A stretch of DNA of 64,000 nucleotides from Plectosphaerella cucumerina (lineage: Eukaryota > Ascomycota > Sordariomycetes > Glomerellales > Plectosphaerellaceae). The notes under the pieces were generated by a model, which searched no databases, had not been told where the DNA came from, and saw only the letters and a list, made by a program, of their open reading frames with translations. Positions 34,105 through 44,521 of this stretch are shown here, in pieces (within the stretch, counting starts at the first letter, position 1; each line of letters starts with the position of its first letter). Both the position numbers and the translations under genes were made by a program. Location: positions 1 through 64,000 of the forward strand of contig JAGPXD010000004.1 of assembly GCA_020746995.1 (NCBI GenBank). Direction: 5' to 3'.

Positions 34105-34560
34105 GTCGGTACGGACTGGCAAGACTGACGCTGTCCACCCTGGACTGGCTGGGCGCAGTGGTCTTTACCGCCTCGCTCACGGCGCTCCTGGTCGCGTTGA
34201 CATGGGGTACGGGCCGCCCTTGCTCCATTATTCGGCTGCTGAACGTTCTTTCTGACTCAAGTAGGTGGAACGCTCTATCCGTGGGCGTCTACGGGCACCC
34301 TCGCCCCTCTTGTTCTGGGTGCTGCTGGCCTTGCCGCATTCGCGGTCTACAACGCTCGTGTCTCGAAAATCCCTTTCCTCCAGAAAGTCCTGTTTGCGAC
34401 CCTGAGTACGAACACGGTTTGGCTCGCTGCTGTGGTGCACGGCATCCTGCTGTACTGCTTGCTCTTTTACTTTCCCCTGTACTTCGCCGCCAGGGGGTAC
34501 GGCCCGATCCGGGTAGTGATGACCTTGCAGCCCGGCGCGAGGTGGACGCCCAGGTCGGAG
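34105..34560 (+). pseudogene. MFS drug-transporter fragment
   Basis: Exon A (to 34206) encodes RLTLSTLDWLGAVVFTASLT then ALLVALTWG. A 58-nt intron (34207-34264, branch CTGAC) splices it to GTLYPWASTGTLAPLVLG. The frame then runs through KIPFLQKVLFATLSTNTVWL and LLYCLLFYFPLYFAA to YGPIR. This is helix 6-9 of the 14-spanner efflux family. Both ends are missing, and past ~34550 the sequence becomes the antisense of a GH20 gene. As a transporter fragment it cannot function. Confidence 0.78.
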
Positions 34561-34624
34561 ACAGGGCATGAGATCTCCTTCGTGTGGTACCCATTGCCGG
34601 AGGTCATTGGCGGTGCGGTTGCAG

Positions 34625-35390
34625 CCAACGCTCGAAAAGTCGTAGTTGACGATGACCTTGTCCTTTGACTCTATGCGTCGGTCGAGGTTGACTTGAGGAG
34701 CCTTTGCCTCCAGTGCCGCGAAAAGGGCCGGGTACTCGTCCTCGCTAAGGTGCCACCCCACTGCTTGTCGGCAAGGGCAGGCAGCCCGTCGCGCCAGCTG
34801 TAGTACGTCTCAAGGGCCGTTGTCGAGTTTGGGCCCCAGTCGGTCCAGAGTGGCGAGACATGTCCCTGGATCGCGGGGTGGTCCCGCGGCACGTTCTCCG
34901 TGTCATTCTGGGGGTCGAAGATGTTGGGCGCAAAGGCGCTGCCGTCGGGCGAGCCATGGAAGATGAAAGTCAGGTTGAGCTGCTGCAGGTACAGGGTCGA
35001 CCACTTTGAGACAATGTACACCACATCGTCGTCCGAGTTGAGGACATTATAGCTGTTGCTGAGCCAGTCGGACTTGGTGTAGGCCTCAAAGTTGGCCCAG
35101 TCCTGGATCGACACATCGCGGGTGACGTTGCTGCCGGTGCTTGGCGGGAAGGTGCCCCAGATGCGGACCTGCTTGCCAGACTTGCTAACGATGAAGTCGT
35201 TTAGCTCATTGACGTATTGCTCGTACTGGGCGGCAAGGGCGCTGTGGAACGTCAGATACGAACACAGAGAGGCCGAGGGGGCGGGGGCCACTCAATCTTC
35301 ATCAAGACTGGCATCGCGGTACTCGTCGACCCCGAAAGTGATAATTTTTGAGCTTGATAACGCGCTCGACGGTATGGTGTCTCCGCCTCT
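34625..35390 (-). pseudogene. GH20-like hexosaminidase fragment
   Basis: Minus strand: ITFGVDEYRDASLDED (near 35310), then in another frame ALAAQYEQYVNELNDFIVSK, GKQVRIWGTFPPSTG, YNVLNSDDDVVYIVSKWSTL, FHGSPDGSAFAPNIFDPQND and TYYSWRDGLPALADKQWGG. After a 1-nt shift near 34760 it continues SEDEYPALFAALEAKAPQ and RRIESKDKVIVNYDF. The order matches fungal GH20-type beta-hexosaminidase-like proteins, which remove terminal GlcNAc. The N-terminal half is missing, and the 3' end runs into the MFS fragment of the opposite strand. Confidence 0.75.
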
Positions 35391-35574
35391 GATGCCTACA
35401 AGTGTACAAGTCCATTCATAACGCTCCAGACTTTGACACACCCCCGTTGGCCGTCCTACGCGGTGCTATTGACGTCATAGCAAGTTACAGACGAGATATG
35501 TGAGACTGGAAAAGAGAAATGTGTTTCTGGATAGCAATTCGATAAATTCAATACATTCCATCAGGTGTACGCTT

Positions 35575-36837
35575 TCATTCTAGTCGTTTTGTCATCTGAA
35601 TGAACACATCGCCTGCGAAAGCCGGAACATCCTCCAGCAATGTCAGCCAGCCTTCCAGGGTCGACACTTGCACTACCATACAAGCAGCAAAGGCTGCTAT
35701 GAGTTGGCGTAGTCGATGGCTTTCAGTTCCCGAACTTGTGTACACGTAGCGAACAAGGCCTCCAAAGTCCAGCACAAATGCTGACGGAAGTGGTGACCAT
35801 TGCGATAGCTTGCTAGCTAACTGTGAGGATACGCAATCCATCAGTGGCTCGATGGAAAGTCTGTCAGCGAAGATCCACATCCTAGCGTAGTTAATAAACA
35901 TTCCCTGGAAGGATTTGTCGTCTTGAGCCTGCGTATAATCGTTGCTTCTGCCGGCCGCATTGTTGCTGTACTTCTCCAGAAACGTAGCAACGAATACTCG
36001 GTCCCTTTTAAAGGGACCGCACCAACACTTTGTAGGTTCAAACTTTTTTTTTGAACTCGCAGTCTTGTTGGTGCAGTCCAAACGTTTTGATTTCGTGAAA
36101 GCATGATGTAAGAGCTGGGATCCGGCTTCCATCGTTTCCTTTTCCCAGGCCAGATCCAGAGATGGAGATAGGGGCACCGAAGAGGCTCATTTTCTCGTCA
36201 TTTTGATAAGTCGAACCGAACAAGCCAGGTTGGGATATGGAACCCTCAGGGCAGCCAGCCTGCCTGCTCACCTGGCCGAACAAGCCACCGCCGAAGCCAC
36301 CGCCGAAGCCACCGCAGGGGGGGATAGTACTTGTAAGAAGGTTGTTCTTCCTCTCCCCTTGATAAGTAAGACCATATTGACGGTCATTGAGCATTGCAAC
36401 GTTGGGACTTTCCTCGAGCATGTCTGCTTCGGCTCTGGCTTCGTTTTCATCGACTGCGTTAGAGGAAGATACGTCTTTCTGGATCGGGGAAAAGCCCTCA
36501 AAAACACCAGTATATGCAAATTGGATAAAACGTAGAAAAATATCCTTGTCGACGTCTTCCCATGCTACGTGGCGTTTCCCGGATTCATCGCGAATGTCGT
36601 TGAGTAAGTTGCGAAGCGGGACTGACAGCTGAGCAACGATGCCTGCATGGACGACGAACTCTTCTCCCTCGTATCCTACGATGAATCGTACTGGATCTGA
36701 TGCTATGGATCTAGAAATGACTTAGAAATGACCATTTTTCGGGTACCTGGGTGCACTTACTTTTCCAGCCGGCCAAGTCCGAGGTACGGAAGCCCGCCGC
36801 AGTTTGATGAGGTTGACAGCGCTTGAAGGACCGGCAT
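35575..36837 (-). pseudogene. BTB/POZ-domain protein, frameshifted
   Basis: Exon 1 (36837-36761) and exon 2 (from 36710) flank a 50-nt intron (GTAAGT...TTTCTAG). Splicing gives ...LGLGRLEKSIASDPVRFIVG, then the BTB fold: GEEFVVHAGIVAQLSVPLRN, LNDIRDESGKRH, DVDKDIFLRFIQFAYTG. A Gly/Phe-rich linker (GGFGGGFGGGLFG) follows. A frame change near 36100-36180 is needed to enter the second half, WCGPFKRDRVFVATFLEKYS and NYARMWIFADRLSIEPLMD, which ends RLE at 35575. The architecture matches fungal BTB proteins, which are protein-interaction adaptors, sometimes for cullin-3. The single frameshift may be real or a sequencing error at a poly-A/poly-T run near 36045. Confidence 0.72.
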
Positions 36838-36958
36838 TTTCACACCTTGCCGAAAGATAGATATAATCGGATTGATCACACTTTCCGCAGTTGTAATTTG
36901 GCGCACGAGTGAGACCCATCATCAGTTCACAGCGAAGGAGACGAGCGTCTTAAAATAA

Positions 36959-36974
36959 GGGGGGGGGGGGGGGG
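36959..36974. repeat. Poly-G tract (16)
   Basis: Sixteen consecutive G on the plus strand, ~120 bp upstream of the BTB start. A C13 tract occurs at about 45976-45988. Confidence 0.8.
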
Positions 36975-39900
36975 TCGGTAAGCGGCCTAGCCGGATACGC
37001 CTTGAAGATGGCGGCAGGTATCCGGTTTGCCGGTTTCGTGGAGATCCAAGTTCCGGGACCCCGGAGCGCCAATCCAAGTTCGCTGAATCGGTAGATCATT
37101 GGCCGCGACCTGGCTGGTAGCTCGTATCCTCCTTCTGGGAACCAGCCTTCCATGTTCAGCCGCTGGATTATGGGTTCCAAGTTCCTGTGCGCAGCGAGGC
37201 CCTCGGATGCAGGGACGTAAGGGAGAGTGAAGATGTGCGGAATGGATCAAGTCCGAAATACAAGCATGCTTTGCTTGTTGATCGCCCGACTCCTCCCAGG
37301 CCCGTAACAAATGATGCTAGAGTCTTGATTGGGAAAGACTTCCCTGGGCTAGACACCAGTTATCAACTCGGTCAATCGTTGCAATGTTTAGGTACGAGCA
37401 GAACATCAAATCAATCCCAAAGTGTGTTATTAATTATAAGATGCCTGTATTTCCGCCTGCTGCCTCTACGGTCGAACCTATACGTCGCTTTGTTTGCTAC
37501 GTTAATTGAGTAGCTTTCTAACAACGACAACGCCTCGTTGATGCCCCCCTGCTGGAGGAATTGACCTGGTATCTGCCTCGCCTACTTCAGCTAGGTACCG
37601 ACAAGTAAGAGCTAACTCTGGAGGAGTAATACGAAGGATTTCCTCGGCGATAGCTTTAAGCCTACTAATCTTAATAGATTTTTTTTTACTTACAATAAGG
37701 TTATACTATATTCGGATGAATATGGGCCTCGGGATACTTATATGAGTCGTTCCGCTGAGTTTGTGAAAATCACGAATAGGAACGGTGATGGTTTGGTAAG
37801 CGTAGTGTAGCGAGACGCTCGACGGCAGAACTCTTGGAACTTGGCTCTCTGCGGTTTACTACTGGCTTCGATGAAGATGTTAATGGCTATGGTAGTGTCC
37901 CTATCGGTAGGTCTTCTTGTAAGAGAATCGTCCCGCCGTTCCGACCGGACCTTTTTTTTTAATGCGGCTAAAACCCGGGTGAATTACACCTAGGCTAGCC
38001 TTTGAAGTTTAATGTCTGAGGCTTCGCCCGAGGTTTGTAGAATCTTGTCTAAGGTACGGATGGAGTCTTTGACTCGGTTATCCGTACAGGAGGAGCCCTC
38101 TGGTAGCGTAGTCTCCCGTAGTAGAGTTATCTATTTTCCAAGGATTTCGCTATATCGTTGGGAGAATACTTGACTGGTATTGTCTATAACTAAGGCCCTC
38201 GTAAAAACTTTATCTGTTGTGGGTTGCTGTGTGGTATTTATCGTTGCCGGCCGTGGTAACGTGGCGACGGTTGGTCTAGAGTTCCTTACGCTATAGTTAT
38301 TCCCGTATATAAGAATACAACCGAGGGCGTCGCTCCGGGATATTGTTCCCTAAGCCTTCGTTCGGTCCTAGATCCTGGTGTATATGAATGCCTGTTAAAA
38401 AAAGTGGTCTGGATTAACCGCTATACCTGGCTACGGGGTGCGCAGAACGCCTCCTGTGTTAGTCGCTATGGAGCCACAATCCGGGATTCGGGTTTCCTGG
38501 GCGGTTGACTGTGGAGGGTTCCTCTAGTGCCGTGGGACAGGGAGTCAGGATTCGGGACGCGGCGTTCCTGGGCGGTTGGCTGGAGAGATTGACTAGAAGA
38601 GCCAAAGGACAGGTGTCCTGGGCGGTTGGCTGTGGAGGGTTCCTCCAGTGCCGTGGGACAGGGAGTCAGGATCCGGGACACGGCGTCGAGGCCCGTTCGC
38701 GATGGTTGCCCCGGGGCGGGGCAACACTCATGAGGCAGGGGTGCCAATGCCGGAAGCCCGGCAACGACCCCAGAAATTCCGCAGAGAACTAGGATTAAAC
38801 TGTCCTCCACTGAACCCAGATGCCCAGGGTTGCCGTCTACCTTTCGCCTCCATACCACTCCCATCTCGCTATCTCCACGCACAATTTGTCATCGACCTCC
38901 CATACAGTAGTGTTAATTTTCGAAATTAGCCTACCCCTATCTACTTTCCTGTGACTCAAGATAGGGTGTCGAGACACCCGTCCTACTAAGGACTACTTAC
39001 CTGGAGAGAGGGCAAGGATCCTGGACATTTCAAATTATTAGTTTGGTCGTAGTGTAGTTACCTCTTTCGTGGTTCTATTCTAATAATTTACCCAGGCTCC
39101 AGGCTCCTGCTACGGATAGGTAATATCTCGTGGGAACCTTAGTAGACTAGGGTGCGAATACTACAATTCGAGAAGATATTGATCTGGAAGTTTCTCTAAA
39201 TTTCGCTGACTTTCGAATCGATCTGGATTGAGATTCAAGGGGCGCGAGGGCGTTACTTTTTAGCTAACAAAGCCAGAACGACCCGCGGGGCAATCTTTAA
39301 GGTCTAGCTAGAAACTACACCCAAGACTCATACACATTTTAGGGTGTACAGAATTATGGTGTCTCATGGCTGGCTGTAGTTACTTTTTATACTCAACGCT
39401 CAAGCCACGAAAGATGGACCCATACTTGTGGCCAGTACAAGGCAGCTCCGCCACGTTGGCACCCTACCAGCCAATCAGACGGGAAGCGTGACAGTTGCAA
39501 ACTCCAGTGCTTCAACCGCTGCGCTTTGCCATTTCGTCAACTTCCTCCAGACCGTCCGTCTCCACGCGGAACAAGTTGTTACATTCGACATCGTATTGAA
39601 AACGAGCAAGTGGCCTCGGGTGAAGACCGCAGTTCTAACTTGATGTAGATAGACAACGTCTGTAGACTCGGCTCAGTGCACTAGTTGTGATTTCCTTCGG
39701 AGGTCAGTCGATCGTCCGACGTTGTGGGGCGAGTACTTACCCGATGCTACCAAGGCCGGTAAGGGCAGCACGATGCGGCGGTCGTCCTAGGGTGTTGCGC
39801 AACCACCGACAAAGTCGGGATCCTGTAGGAAGGGAACGTTGGAGAATGGTGCGGAAGCTAGGACAGTGGGCAGCCCTGGCGTGTCGGACATTACAGTGTA

Positions 39901-39980
39901 TCGGACTTTGCCACAACGCTGGTCTCGCCAAACATCGAGACTCCGTCATTAGCTGAAGCGCCACCAAATGAGGGGGTGGC
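36975..39980. other. Partly RIP-mutated DNA without recognised genes
   Basis: 36975-37510 is GC-balanced and unassigned. 37510-38460 and 38930-39420 are TpA-rich. A minus-strand frame at 37750-37920 reads DTTIAINIFIEASSKPQRAK and FLFVIFTNSAERL, so an old gene lies there, but I cannot name it. 39428-39643 is a short open frame without features. Confidence 0.4.
38496..38685. repeat. 69-bp direct repeat with partial third unit
   Basis: Units 38496-38564 and 38617-38685 begin CCTGGGCGGTTGRCTGTGGA and differ at about four positions, all transitions. A partial unit (CCTGGGCGGTTGGCTGGAG) sits between them at 38567. Confidence 0.8.
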
Positions 39981-40019
39981 GGTGAACACAAGCCACCCCC
40001 ACCATCCGTTCTCAGCGCC

Positions 40020-40345
40020 TAGGCCTGACACGGCCTCACCATGCTCCCAACCCATCATCGCTCACGAACCCGCCCTACCCGACGACGACATCCGCCTGCT
40101 CGCCCTCGACGGCGGCGGCGTCCTATCTTACGATCTTGCGCAGCCTCATGGTCGCCATCGACCCTGACAACCTCTCCCCCCCCCTAAACCCTGCGATTAC
40201 TTCGATATGAACCGCGGCACCAGCACCTGCGGCCTCATCGCCGCCATGCTTGGTCGGCTGCGCATGTCAGCCAACGACTACATGGACGCCTACATATCCC
40301 TGTTCTACAAGGCGTTCCAGAAGAATGCAGGTTCGATAGCGAGGC
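40020..40345 (+). pseudogene. Patatin-like phospholipase, N-terminal fragment
   Basis: Three frames in order: RLLALDGGGVLS (the glycine-rich oxyanion loop), then LRSLMVAIDPDN, then CDYFDMNRGTSTCGLIAAML and GRLRMSANDYMDAYISLF. In patatins the nucleophile elbow is GTSTGG; here the second glycine is Cys (GTSTC). With two frameshifts and truncation at about 40330 the enzyme is dead. Patatin domains hydrolyse acyl lipids and are a frequent N-terminal effector domain of fungal NLR-type proteins. It abuts the PNP gene tail to tail. Confidence 0.8.
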
Positions 40346-41357
40346 TCACGGGCGCGCCGTGGAGCAGTCTACAGGCTCGGCCCGCCGACACGTCCCCGCC
40401 TTGAGGGGTGGTCGGATGAATCTCGATCTTCCGTGGACGTATCTCGGACAGCACGGCCTTTGCATACGCCGCTGCCATAGCGGCGGCATAATGCTGCCAG
40501 ATCTTGTTATTGTGCTCGTCCCCGTAGTCGCAGACGCCACGGATCACGCCAGCGGCAATCCGGTTCATCGTACCGGCCGCTTCCATCTCAAGGCCGATTA
40601 GGTTAAAGGTGTCGCGGAGATGGTTCCTCTTCTGCGCATCCTTCATCAACTTCTCTCCCGAACCTATGGGCCCGTACCAGACGCGCGTGCGCTTCGAATC
40701 AGGTCGCTTGGATCGTTCCACTTCCTTCGATTGCCCCTGTTCGTCGGTCTCGTAGAGCTTGTCTTGGTCTTGGCCGGGGTCGGCAAAGGTTCCCGTCTCA
40801 TGCTCCTGATCTCGCATGGTATTGTAGTGCTCGAGGAAAAGGACGGCGTCATTCGGTGCATGGAGCTTGATGCTGCCGATCGCAGATCGGACGACGGTCT
40901 CCGTGGCGGCCAGTACATGTCCTGACCGCAGCGGTTGAAAACCCCCAGCACCAATTTCTTTGCCCAAGTCGTAGGCCACGAGTCCCGCGCTCTCACCTTC
41001 GGGGAGAGCGACAAGGACATCGCCGAGACGGATGTCGCGCGGTGGCTGACGTGCAAGGTTAGGGAGACCAGCAGCTACGCCGACGAGAAGGCCGAACCAC
41101 AGGTTGGGGAAAAACTTCTTGACCTGGCTGGCGAGTGCGGCCGCAGATCCTTTGCCGTACTCCTGGCCCGCAGGCAAAGTGGTGATGACGATGTTGTGGC
41201 CGCAAATGTCCCCAGCAAGGAACACGTAATCGTCGCCTGGACCCAGCGTAAAGCGGCCCCGGTGCTTGTTGTCGAGCATGTGCAAGGCTGCGCGCGCCTC
41301 GATCTCGAGAGGGGCAATCCGAGCCACCGTATACAGGTTTGGGTCGAGCTCTGACAT
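40305..41357 (-). CDS. PNP/UDP phosphorylase-domain protein with chimeric tail
   Basis: 350 residues from MSELDPNLYTVARIAPLEIE (ATG at 41357). The nucleoside-phosphorylase domain of fungal NLR-type proteins is complete: ARAALHMLDNKHRGRF, LPAGQEYGKGSAAALASQVK, LWFGLLVGVAAGLPN, DIRLGDVLVALPEGESAGLV, LIGLEMEAAGTMN and VIRGVCDYGDEHNNKIWQHY. In the family the domain is followed by NACHT, ankyrin or TPR parts. Here, after SEIRP, the frame runs ~42 more residues through antisense patatin sequence to a TAG. The domain itself has no visible lesion, so a free-standing PNP protein may still be made. It would split or bind nucleosides. Confidence 0.78.
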   Translation of the reverse strand: MSELDPNLYTVARIAPLEIEARAALHMLDNKHRGRFTLGPGDDYVFLAGDICGHNIVITTLPAGQEYGKGSAAALASQVKKFFPNLWFGLLVGVAAGLPNLARQPPRDIRLGDVLVALPEGESAGLVAYDLGKEIGAGGFQPLRSGHVLAATETVVRSAIGSIKLHAPNDAVLFLEHYNTMRDQEHETGTFADPGQDQDKLYETDEQGQSKEVERSKRPDSKRTRVWYGPIGSGEKLMKDAQKRNHLRDTFNLIGLEMEAAGTMNRIAAGVIRGVCDYGDEHNNKIWQHYAAAMAAAYAKAVLSEIRPRKIEIHPTTPQGGDVSAGRACRLLHGAPVSLAIEPAFFWNAL

Positions 41358-41609
41358 TGTGTGTGAAGGCGGGTTGAGGAAAGTATGAAGGAAGCGAGTG
41401 CGCTGAACTGTTGCCAATGATGGATGTTGAGGAGGGAATCTGGGTTTTTGTCCCTCAACCAATCAGAATTCAACCACGTCGCTGACAGCCTCGCCTCGCA
41501 TCATCCAGGCCAGCCTGTACCCAGCAGCCTTCGATTCATCTTTTTCTTCGCTACCTTTCTGAAGCTCTTGCAGTATTACTACTACTAGAGCCAAAGTCTC
41601 AGTCGTGAT
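41358..41609. other. Divergent intergenic region
   Basis: Upstream of the PNP gene (-) and the CHAT remnant (+). Nothing specific is seen. Confidence 0.4.
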
Positions 41610-41900
41610 CACCAATGTCCGGGGCAGCCTTCCACGCCGGCATCACGGGACGAAATGTCGTCGCCGCCCCGCACGCGTCCTATGACGGCGCAGAACAAGT
41701 CGGATCGTCTCTCGGACGAGGTCATCCACGTGGTGAGGGGGTTCCAGGTCGCCGGCTTCCCGCACATCGTGGGCTGTTTGTGGCCGCCGAATGATAGAAA
41801 CTGTGTGGGTGGCGAGCAGAATCTACTCGCGACTTTTTGGGCAGAAGTCACCATGGCGCGACGACACGGATTCTGCATCTACCATATATACAATCCATAA
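41610..41900 (+). pseudogene. CHAT-domain (caspase-like) fragment
   Basis: RLSDEVIHVVRGFQVAGFPH then IVGCLWPPNDRNCVG is the C-terminal signature of CHAT domains. A frameshift then leads to ASRIYSRLFGQKSPWRDD. The expected SACxTA catalytic segment just upstream reads RTRPMTAQ, so the catalytic Cys is not visible. CHAT proteases occur in fungal NLR/TPR proteins linked to cell death. Only ~80 residues remain. Confidence 0.68.
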
Positions 41901-42199
41901 TGACCGGTACATCGAGGAGGTTCAAGCAACACACTATGCATCTGCAGCTGCAAAGATACTCATCCAGCTATCCGGCTCCGATGTGGAAACACGGCCAGGC
42001 ACCGAGGGGTTGGTCCCAGTTCGCTCGCCTTGGGCCGATTCAACTTGCAACAATGAACATGGAGGGCAGACTAGTGTAAGATCTTCAGAAAGTATCCCTG
42101 CACTAACAAAACATCAACTTTGTGACAACCTTTTACATGGTTGGTCCAACGGTCCTTTCGTCAGATCCCTCCATCTCGGAAGCACTGCTCGTGGATCAG

Positions 42200-42590
42200 T
42201 TCCCCATACGGAAGCCATGCTCGTCAGGCGACGTGTCTACCTATGGGAGAAAGGCCTCGTTGAAGATCATGAGCGGTGCCTTCGCGCTTGTTGGCTCTTC
42301 AACAATTCATTCTGCGAACAAAACTTACCCAGAAGCCGAGCAGTACCGCTTTTTCAGAAGATTTTTTAACCAGAACATCCGGGATCGTCCACCTCGTTTC
42401 CCAACGGCGAGATCGGAACCAACGTCACCGTGGCGCCTCCTTTCAACTGTGACTACGGATACAACATACCATCGGAAAAGATGTGCATATTGACAGAGAT
42501 TGTTCAATCAACGATGCCGGCTGCGTCATCATTGGAAATAATTGTATCCTCGGTCCGGGTCTATCCATTCTGACCACCTTGCCAATAAAC
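42200..42590 (+). pseudogene. Maltose/galactoside O-acetyltransferase remnant
   Basis: Pieces in changing frames: EKGLVEDHERCLRACWLFNN (the Mac domain helix), YPEAEQYRFFRR, then NGEIGTNVTVAPPFNCDYGY and, after another shift, DRDCSINDAGCVIIGNNCIL with GPGLS. These are the hexapeptide-repeat left-handed beta-helix of acetyl-CoA-dependent sugar acetyltransferases. At least three frameshifts are needed, and the C-terminus is missing where the permease remnant begins. Confidence 0.75.
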
Positions 42591-42599
42591 CGTGGTAAC

Positions 42600-43140
42600 A
42601 GCTGCGTTGATGTATGCAGTCGCCTGTGCTGGAGATGAACATAGAGTCCACGGGCCCCTGCTCCTCATTAAGTTCGCCCCAGATCTCATTGGCTTGCCCA
42701 TCCTGGTAAGTGTATCTTTAGCCGACCTCTACACGGTTTACTGACAGCTCGTGATGTAGGGTTTTGCCTCCAGCCCGGCTTTAAGATACTTCAGCACGTT
42801 ACTCATCTGCGTCAGCGGTCCTGGCGGGATCCCAATCTGCATAGCCTACCAGGCTAACAGTATCCGCGGCCACCATAAGGGCGCTTTCTCCTCGCCCACC
42901 TTGATTAGCATGGTGGTGTCAGCGGCATTATCGGGTCCTTGGTCTTCCGTCGGCAGGACTCCCCTCACTACAGGCCGGGAGTTTTAAGGGTATCGCATGT
43001 AATGTACTGATACTAGTCATCGTCATCATCACACCATCTACCTTAGGAGATCCAACAAGCACGCCGACCAGGGCAAGAAGATTATTAAGGAAGACCGAAC
43101 TTTCGCTCTACCATCTGAAATCTTTTCCCTTTCGGTATGT
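42600..43140 (+). pseudogene. Allantoate permease-like MFS fragment (C-terminal)
   Basis: LIKFAPDLIGLPIL is followed by an intron (GTAAGTG...GATGTAG, about 42707-42760), then LRYFSTLLICVSGPGGIPIC and IAYQANSIRGHHKGAFSS, the Dal5-type motif before helix 11, then VFRRQDSPHYRPGV. After frameshifts it continues GIACNVLILVIVIIT and IYLRRSNKHADQGKKIIKED. The first nine helices are absent. Family members import allantoate and other organic anions. Confidence 0.75.
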
Positions 43141-43446
43141 AACGGAGCACATCACCGGGAGGGAAGGGATACGTTATGGATACAGAGTTTACATGCCTTA
43201 CCCGAATCCTAGTGGATGCGAAACAAAAGTCTCTGTATTTACATTAAAGATATTGGGAAAACCTGTGGAAAAAACCAATAACGAGACTGCCTCGACCTGT
43301 CTCTCGTCTAAGGATGTAGGCTTGGCAAATGGATAGAAACGACAGCCTCCCCTGCCCCTCCTCATTCTAAAGCAGTTCCTGAGTTACTTCCATTGCTCTA
43401 CCTCTTTGACGTCTGTGCCTGACACCGCGCCCAGTATGTTCTGAGG
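43141..43446. other. No gene recognised
   Basis: Spacer with a run of A/T-rich sequence. Nothing identified. Confidence 0.45.
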
Positions 43447-43719
43447 CTATGTCAGGCATCTGTCGATTGTACCCCGAGAACGGATTGTAACCTCTGAACT
43501 CGCACCCGTGACTCTGTAACCGCACTGGGAGGTGGCGCAAACTTGGGCGGTTCCAAAAACACCAAGATCGTGGCTTCTGCAGGTCCCACCAGTCACACAG
43601 CCGAATCTGAATGGGGGGCCTCCGCTGACCGGAAGGAACTCAAAGTTGCAGCCGATGGCCGAAACAGTGGCAACCTTGAGACCCAAGGCGAGGATTGCGG
43701 CTGTGAAAGAGAAGTGCAT
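43447..43719 (-). CDS. Small secreted 6-Cys protein
   Basis: 90 residues from the ATG at 43719, preferred over an ATG seven codons earlier because it gives a clean signal peptide (MHFSFTAAILALGLKVATVS). The mature part has six cysteines (IGCNF, FGCVT, GTCRS, QVCAT, SQCGY, DRCLT) and ends at a TAG. No family recognised. The open frame among pseudogenes, the size and the Cys pattern fit an effector-like protein. Confidence 0.72.
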   Translation of the reverse strand: MHFSFTAAILALGLKVATVSAIGCNFEFLPVSGGPPFRFGCVTGGTCRSHDLGVFGTAQVCATSQCGYRVTGASSEVTIRSRGTIDRCLT

Positions 43720-43959
43720 CGTGACTCTTTTGGAAAACAATCAGCCGTGACTACGGAGCACGGAAACTGGGAAAACTTACCCGTGTAAAGTAGCTGGCTA
43801 ATGTTTGGTGAAAGCTGAAAAGACTTTGAACTTATTGATTGAACTTATCCTCAAATCCGCTGAATATTTGTTCTAGTCAGGGTGAGCCACTGCTATATAC
43901 GTGGGTGCTATCGTTATCCGAAAAATGATTATTGCCGTACTACACCCCACTAGCACAAG

Positions 43960-44521
43960 TAGGCTGTGCTTAAGATAAGAGTAGGGAATGCAGGTATCTT
44001 GTAACTTAGCGTCGAACGCTGCATGGAACGTTAAAGTCAACCTGATTAATGATGCGAATGATTGTAGAGCGGTGTGACGCGGTGAGTCCCAACAGGGTTA
44101 TAATACCCGCCGTTCCGGATGAGGTCGGGAAAGTAGCAGGTAGTACGATGCTCCACAAACCAGGCATCGAAGATTAAATCAAGCTTAGAGTGTTTACAGT
44201 TGAGGTTTTGGTCCAGCTTGGCGGATTTAATAGCCAGAAGTGGAAATGGCCTTGAATGGCACGTGCCTATAGCAGGCTCGGGAGTCAGCAAACTAATTTG
44301 ATATGTCTTGACTAGTTAGTTCCTACACAGCCTCCATAGCCTCCGAGGCATCCGGGAGATACCAGCGTCCGACGATCAACACTCCATGTATCACAGATGA
44401 TAGATCACATGTTTTCCTCTTGCTCTCTTTAGTAAACTGACTTTATTACACCTTGCAGTTATTATTTACCTAACTATTCACTTGAGATAAATATCTATCA
44501 CACCGTTAATTCCCGCCCATA
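43960..44521 (+). repeat. Inverted segmental duplication, copy 1 (promoter part)
   Basis: 43960-44521 matches, in reverse orientation, 56233-56776. Clear shared runs include GGACTCACCGCGTCACACCG (56660; complement at 44069-44088) and GACGCTGGTATCTCC (complement at 44357-44371). The duplication continues into the gene at 44522. It includes the whole upstream region, so both gene copies started with the same promoter. Confidence 0.8.

Noticed and set aside
36959..36974. Poly-G tract as telomere or G-quadruplex origin
   Set aside because: A single homopolymer without TTAGGG units or neighbouring G-runs; ordinary slippage tract.
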